Shown: positions 4,837-7,739 of the stretch, one piece after another | Position numbering within the stretch: the first letter of the stretch is position 1 | How the letters are laid out: each line of letters starts with the position of its first letter | Source: an uncultured Leucobacter sp. | GTDB taxonomy: Bacteria > Actinomycetota > Actinomycetes > Actinomycetales > Microbacteriaceae | NCBI GenBank assembly: GCA_937872275.1 | Contig: CALMSE010000256.1 | Location: 1-7,739, forward strand | Reading direction: 5' to 3' | Length of the DNA: 7,739 nt | Made by a program: the position numbers and the translations under genes | Notes under the pieces: generated by a model | Database searches by the model: none | Told to the model about the DNA's origin: nothing | Seen by the model: the letters and a program-made list of their open reading frames with translations, nothing else

Positions 4837-6027
4837 ATGCGAACCCGTCGCGCCCGACTCATCGCCGCCTCCATCGCGGGCGCCGCCCTGCTCGGCCTGG
4901 GGGCCTGCGCTGCGGGCGATCCCGAGCCCGTTGTGAAACCCTCCCCCGCCGCCGAGTCGCCCGCGACCCCCAAGCCGAGCGAGCCCGCGGGCCCCGAGGT
5001 CGTCCATGTGATCGCGATGGGCGACATGCTGCCCCACGACTCGGTGAACCTCAACGCGCAGCTCGAGGGCGGCTGGGACTACGGGCAGTTCTTCGGAGGG
5101 ATCCGCGCGCAGCTCGACGCCGCGGATGTCGCCTTCTGCAACCAGGAGGTGCCGAGCGCGGGCGTCGAGTTCGGCATCAGCGGCTACCCGGTGTTCAACG
5201 CCCCCGTCGAGTTCGCGCGCGACCTGCACGGCGCGGTCGGCTGCGACCTCGTGAACCTCGCGAACAACCACGCCGCCGACAAGGGCCCGGCCGGCATCGC
5301 GGCGACGCGCGCTGTGTGGGACGGGCTCGTGCCGAGCGCCGTGGCCGGCGCGAACCGCAGCGCCGAGGAGCAGCGCGCGGTGCCCGTCTTCGAGGCCGAC
5401 GGCGTGCGGATCGCGCTGGTCTCGTTCGCCGAGTACTCGAACGCGCCCATCGATGACGTGTCGCTCAACAGGATGGGCGATGCGGCGCTCGTGCAGGACC
5501 TGATGGCGCAGGCGCGGGCGAACGCCGACATCGTCGTCGTCTCGGCGCACTGGGGCACCGAGGACTCGCACGAGGTGAACGGGCAGCAGGCGGCCTTCGC
5601 CCAGCAGCTCGCGGATCTGGGCGCCGACGTGGTGCTCGGCACCGGGCCGCACGTGCTGCAGGCGGCGACCTGGCTGGGCCGCGCGGACGGCGGCCGCACG
5701 CTCGTCTGGTACTCGCTCGGCAACATGCTGAGCACGCAGCTCGCCCTCGATCAGCTGACCGGGGTGATCGCGGGCTTCGACCTCGTGAAGGGCGAGCACG
5801 GCGTGAGCGTCGAGAACCCGACCGCCATCCCCACCTACATGCACTACGACTGGACGCCGGAGCAGGAGGCCGCCGGCGACCTCCTGGCGCGGACGAACCT
5901 GAGCATCACCCCGCTCGCGGCCTCGGACGATCTGCTCGCGCGCACGCGCTTCGGCGTGACCGCGCAGCAGCAGTTCGACGCCTCGGCGGCGATCCTCGGG
6001 CCCGAGGTGACGGTGCTGGCCGAGTAG
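4837..6027 (+). CDS. CapA-like (PGA_cap) metallophosphatase-fold lipoprotein
   Basis: A 396-residue protein of the CapA / poly-gamma-glutamate biosynthesis family (calcineurin-like phosphoesterase fold). I chose the ATG at 4837 over an in-frame ATG 26 codons upstream: it directly opens a lipoprotein signal (MRTRRAR, hydrophobic core, lipobox LGAC with C24) and follows TATTCT by 7 bases. A Pro-rich linker spans about 29-54. Fold motifs in order are GDMLPHD (62-68), FCNQEVP (100-106), NLANNHAAD (140-148), SAHWGTE (236-242) and GTGPHVLQ (268-275); the common forms are GDxM/L, NLE, NNH, HWG and GHHPH. Most metal-site residues are kept, but the first His of HHPH is lost. It should be anchored on the outer face of the membrane. 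No capBCD genes lie nearby, so a polyglutamate capsule role is not supported; a hydrolase acting on wall or polymer is equally possible. It converges on rip1 with a palindrome between. Confidence 0.88.
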   Translation: MRTRRARLIAASIAGAALLGLGACAAGDPEPVVKPSPAAESPATPKPSEPAGPEVVHVIAMGDMLPHDSVNLNAQLEGGWDYGQFFGGIRAQLDAADVAFCNQEVPSAGVEFGISGYPVFNAPVEFARDLHGAVGCDLVNLANNHAADKGPAGIAATRAVWDGLVPSAVAGANRSAEEQRAVPVFEADGVRIALVSFAEYSNAPIDDVSLNRMGDAALVQDLMAQARANADIVVVSAHWGTEDSHEVNGQQAAFAQQLADLGADVVLGTGPHVLQAATWLGRADGGRTLVWYSLGNMLSTQLALDQLTGVIAGFDLVKGEHGVSVENPTAIPTYMHYDWTPEQEAAGDLLARTNLSITPLAASDDLLARTRFGVTAQQQFDASAAILGPEVTVLAE

Positions 6028-6033
6028 CGCCTG

Positions 6034-6051
6034 CGCAGCGGCGCCGCTGCG
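6034..6051. terminator. Palindromic hairpin between convergent capA-like and rip1 genes
   Basis: CGCAGCGGC/GCCGCTGCG is a perfect 18-base palindrome, able to form a 7-bp stem with a GCGC loop in either transcript. It lies 6 bases after the capA stop and 12 bases after the rip1 stop. No T-run follows on either side, as often in actinobacteria. A bidirectional terminator is the likely role. Confidence 0.6.
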
Positions 6052-6063
6052 GGGATCGCCGGA

Positions 6064-7524
6064 CTACCCCGTCAGGGTGAGCGGCTTCACGATGTCGGCG
6101 TAGGCGAGCAGCAGGCTCATGGCCCCCAGCACGATCACCACGGCGAAGGTCACCGGCACCATCTTCGCGGTGTCGATGGGACCGGGATCGGGCTTGCGAC
6201 GGATCCTGGCCCAGCCGCGCTTCGCGCCCTCGTAGAGCGCGCCGGCGATGTGGCCGCCGTCGAGCGGCATGAGGGGCACGAGGTTGAAGACGAAGAGCGC
6301 GACGTTCAGCGAGCCGAGCAGGCCGAACATGGTCTGCGCGCGGGCGGCGACGGGCGCCTCGTCCATGCTGACGATCTCGCCGGCGAGGCGGCCCACGCCG
6401 ACCACCCCGACGGGGCCGTTCGGGTCGCGCTCCTCGCTGCCGAAGGCGGCGTTCCAGATGTCGACCATGCGCTGCGGCAGCCCGATGACGACCCCGGCGA
6501 CGTTCGCGACGTTCTCGCCGACGAAGCCGGGCACGGCCGTGATCGGCTGCTGCACGATCGCGGAGGCGGGGAGGACTCCCACCATGCCGACGGTCTCGGT
6601 CAGCGGCTCGCCGCCGTCGCCCGTCACGATCTCGCCCCGGTCGTCGAGACGCAGGCGCTCGTTCGCGGCGGGCGTGAGCGAGACCGGGAGCTCCGCGCCG
6701 TCCCGTTCCACGACGACGGCGAGCGTGCGACCCGGCGCAGCGCTCACGATCTCGCGGAACTCGTCCCAGTCGTCGACCGCCGCCCCGTCCACCGAGACGA
6801 TGCGGTCCCCCGGCCGCAGTCCCGCCGCCGCGGCCGGGGCGGCCCGGTCGCCCGGCGCGCACTCGGAGGCATCGCTCGTGGCGGGGATGAGGCATTCGCT
6901 CACCGAGGCGAGCGTGGTGGTGTACTGCGGGACGCCGAAGCCCACGAGCATGATGGCGAAGAAGACGAAGGCCAGCACGAGGTTCATGACGGGCCCGCCG
7001 AGCATCACGACGATCTTCTTCCACATCGGCAGGCGGTAGAAGGTGCGGTGGTCCTCGCCGTCGGCGATGGTCTCGGCGCTCGCCAGCCGCGCATCGTCGA
7101 CCATGCCGGCGAGGCCGCGGCGGGGCGCCTCGCCCGCGTCGTCGGGCTCGGCTGCGGGATCGCCGATCCGCTCGATCTCGGCGACGACCGCCGACCGTTC
7201 CTGCTGCCCGACCGCGGAGCCCTCCTGCATGACGGTGTTGAGGAACCCGGTGGTGCTCGCCCGCGGCTTCTCCCCGGGCTTCTGCGGCGGATACATGCCG
7301 GTCATCGCGACGTAGCCGCCGAGCGGGATGGCCTTGATGCCGTACTCGGTCTCGCCCCGGCGGCGCGACCACAGGGTCTTCCCGAAGCCGACCATGTACT
7401 GGGTGACCTTCACCCCGAAGAGCTTCGCGGGTACGAGATGGCCGACCTCGTGCAGGGCGATCGAGACGGCGAGGCCGACCACGATGATCAGGATGCCGAG
7501 GAGGTAGAGGAGCACGTCGGTCAC
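6064..7524 (-). CDS. rip1: Site-2 intramembrane metalloprotease (RseP/Rip1 type, M50)
   Basis: A 486-residue membrane protease that cleaves membrane-spanning substrates, typically anti-sigma factors, within the bilayer (regulated intramembrane proteolysis). The first helix carries the zinc motif HEVGH at residues 25-29. Helix 2 (about 171-196) begins with WKKIVVMLGGPVMNL, the conserved GPxMN block. A PDZ domain at about 225-285 contains GLRPGDR (235-241) and VDGAAV. Helix 3 leads into LMPLDGGH, with D422 as third zinc ligand; a final helix lies near 455-480. Between helix 1 and helix 2 is a long hydrophilic stretch (about 75-165), making the protein longer than M. tuberculosis Rip1 (404 aa). 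The start is a GTG 6 bases after TAGCCT with no ribosome binding site. Orthologues in many actinobacteria lie between dxr and ispG; here ispG is two genes away and dxr is not next upstream. Substrates are unknown. Confidence 0.95.
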   Translation of the reverse strand: MTDVLLYLLGILIIVVGLAVSIALHEVGHLVPAKLFGVKVTQYMVGFGKTLWSRRRGETEYGIKAIPLGGYVAMTGMYPPQKPGEKPRASTTGFLNTVMQEGSAVGQQERSAVVAEIERIGDPAAEPDDAGEAPRRGLAGMVDDARLASAETIADGEDHRTFYRLPMWKKIVVMLGGPVMNLVLAFVFFAIMLVGFGVPQYTTTLASVSECLIPATSDASECAPGDRAAPAAAAGLRPGDRIVSVDGAAVDDWDEFREIVSAAPGRTLAVVVERDGAELPVSLTPAANERLRLDDRGEIVTGDGGEPLTETVGMVGVLPASAIVQQPITAVPGFVGENVANVAGVVIGLPQRMVDIWNAAFGSEERDPNGPVGVVGVGRLAGEIVSMDEAPVAARAQTMFGLLGSLNVALFVFNLVPLMPLDGGHIAGALYEGAKRGWARIRRKPDPGPIDTAKMVPVTFAVVIVLGAMSLLLAYADIVKPLTLTG

Positions 7525-7530
7525 CCGCTC

Positions 7531-7536
7531 AGGCTA
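7531..7536 (-). promoter_or_regulatory. Predicted -10 of rip1 (leaderless)
   Basis: TAGCCT on the minus strand, then GAGCGG, then the GTG start at 7524. It lies just downstream of the ridA-like hairpin, so rip1 probably has its own transcript. No -35 hexamer stands out. Confidence 0.55.
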
Positions 7537-7559
7537 GCGGCGCCGGCTGTGAGGCGGCA

Positions 7560-7599
7560 GCGCCCGGGCTCGGGGGTTCCTCCATCCGAGCCCGGGCGC
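7560..7599 (-). terminator. Strong hairpin terminator after the RidA-family gene
   Basis: A perfect 14-bp stem (7560-7573 with 7586-7599) encloses a 12-base loop and begins 5 bases after the RidA-family stop codon. The arms are almost all G/C. No U-tract follows in the minus direction, typical of high-GC actinobacterial terminators. It separates this gene from the rip1 promoter. Confidence 0.85.
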
Positions 7600-7604
7600 G
7601 GCGC

Positions 7605-7739
7605 TCACTCCTCGAGCAGCGCGATGGCCTCGATCTCCACGAAGCACCCGGGGGCGAGCCCCTTGACCTCCACCGTGAAGCGAGGCGCGCTGTCGAGGTA
7701 GGCGCGGTACACCTCGTTGAACGCCTCGTAGTCGCGCTC
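7605..7739 (-). CDS. RidA/YjgF/YER057c/UK114-family protein, C-terminal end
   Basis: Only the last 44 residues and the TGA stop are inside the window; the start lies beyond the right edge. The tail reads NEVYRAYLDSAPRFTVEVKGLAPGCFVEIEAIALLEE. The pattern 'N-x-x-Y..Y....P.R..V.V..L..G..VEIEAIA' is the C-terminal signature of the RidA family, whose members form trimers. Archetypal RidA hydrolyses reactive 2-aminoacrylate and other enamine/imine intermediates in the cytoplasm; paralogues differ in substrate. The family's catalytic Arg, when present, precedes the V.V..L stretch: an Arg (in APRF) is present, as expected. A Cys in PGCF takes the place of a usually small residue. The exact subfamily cannot be decided from this fragment. 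Confidence 0.85.
   Translation of the reverse strand, partial: ERDYEAFNEVYRAYLDSAPRFTVEVKGLAPGCFVEIEAIALLEE

Noticed and set aside
4837..6027. A poly-gamma-glutamate capsule locus.
   Set aside because: Only the CapA-like gene is present; no ligase (CapB), membrane partner (CapC) or hydrolase (CapD) gene is seen nearby.

Overview
The window looks like a chromosomal segment of a very GC-rich actinobacterium, most likely a member of the Microbacteriaceae (Leucobacter-like; this genus guess is inference). Reasons: strong G/C preference at third codon positions, an IspG next to a Rip1-type M50 protease, Gram-positive lipoproteins with proline-rich linkers, an actinobacterial short RNB ribonuclease, and -10 motifs of the TAnnnT type placed directly before start codons. 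There are eight coding regions, two of them cut by the window edges. No RNA genes, insertion sequences, CRISPR arrays or phage genes were seen, and no stretch over 300 bases lacks a gene.

Left part (1-2800): the 5' part of a long-type LOG-family (lysine-decarboxylase-like) protein reads leftward. It is divergent from a four-helix membrane protein of unknown function with a collagen-like Gly-X-Pro N-terminus. That gene is followed after 9 bases, in the same direction, by an RNB-domain ribonuclease that lacks cold-shock domains.

Middle part (2801-6063): ispG (isoprenoid precursor synthesis) reads leftward, convergent with the ribonuclease across a short C-rich (on the ispG strand) spacer. Upstream of ispG on the same strand is a VanY/LdcB-type D,D-carboxypeptidase lipoprotein. 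It is divergent from a CapA-like (PGA_cap) metallophosphatase-fold lipoprotein, with only 32 bp between the two start codons. CapA ends at a perfect palindrome, a likely two-way terminator.

Right part (6064-7739): a site-2 protease of the RseP/Rip1 type (HEVGH, PDZ, LDGG) reads leftward. Behind a strong hairpin lies the C-terminal end of a RidA/YjgF-family protein.

Shared theme: Rip1, the carboxypeptidase and CapA act at the membrane or wall, and IspG supplies isoprenoid precursors for carrier lipid, so the right two thirds is an envelope-oriented neighbourhood. The most striking signal is in the start sites. Six of the seven genes whose starts are visible have a TAnnnT hexamer 6-7 bases before the start codon and no Shine-Dalgarno sequence, which predicts leaderless mRNAs. 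At two tandem junctions the upstream gene's TAG stop codon is also the first half of the next gene's -10 element. Only the membrane protein has a classical leader with a perfect AGGAGG.
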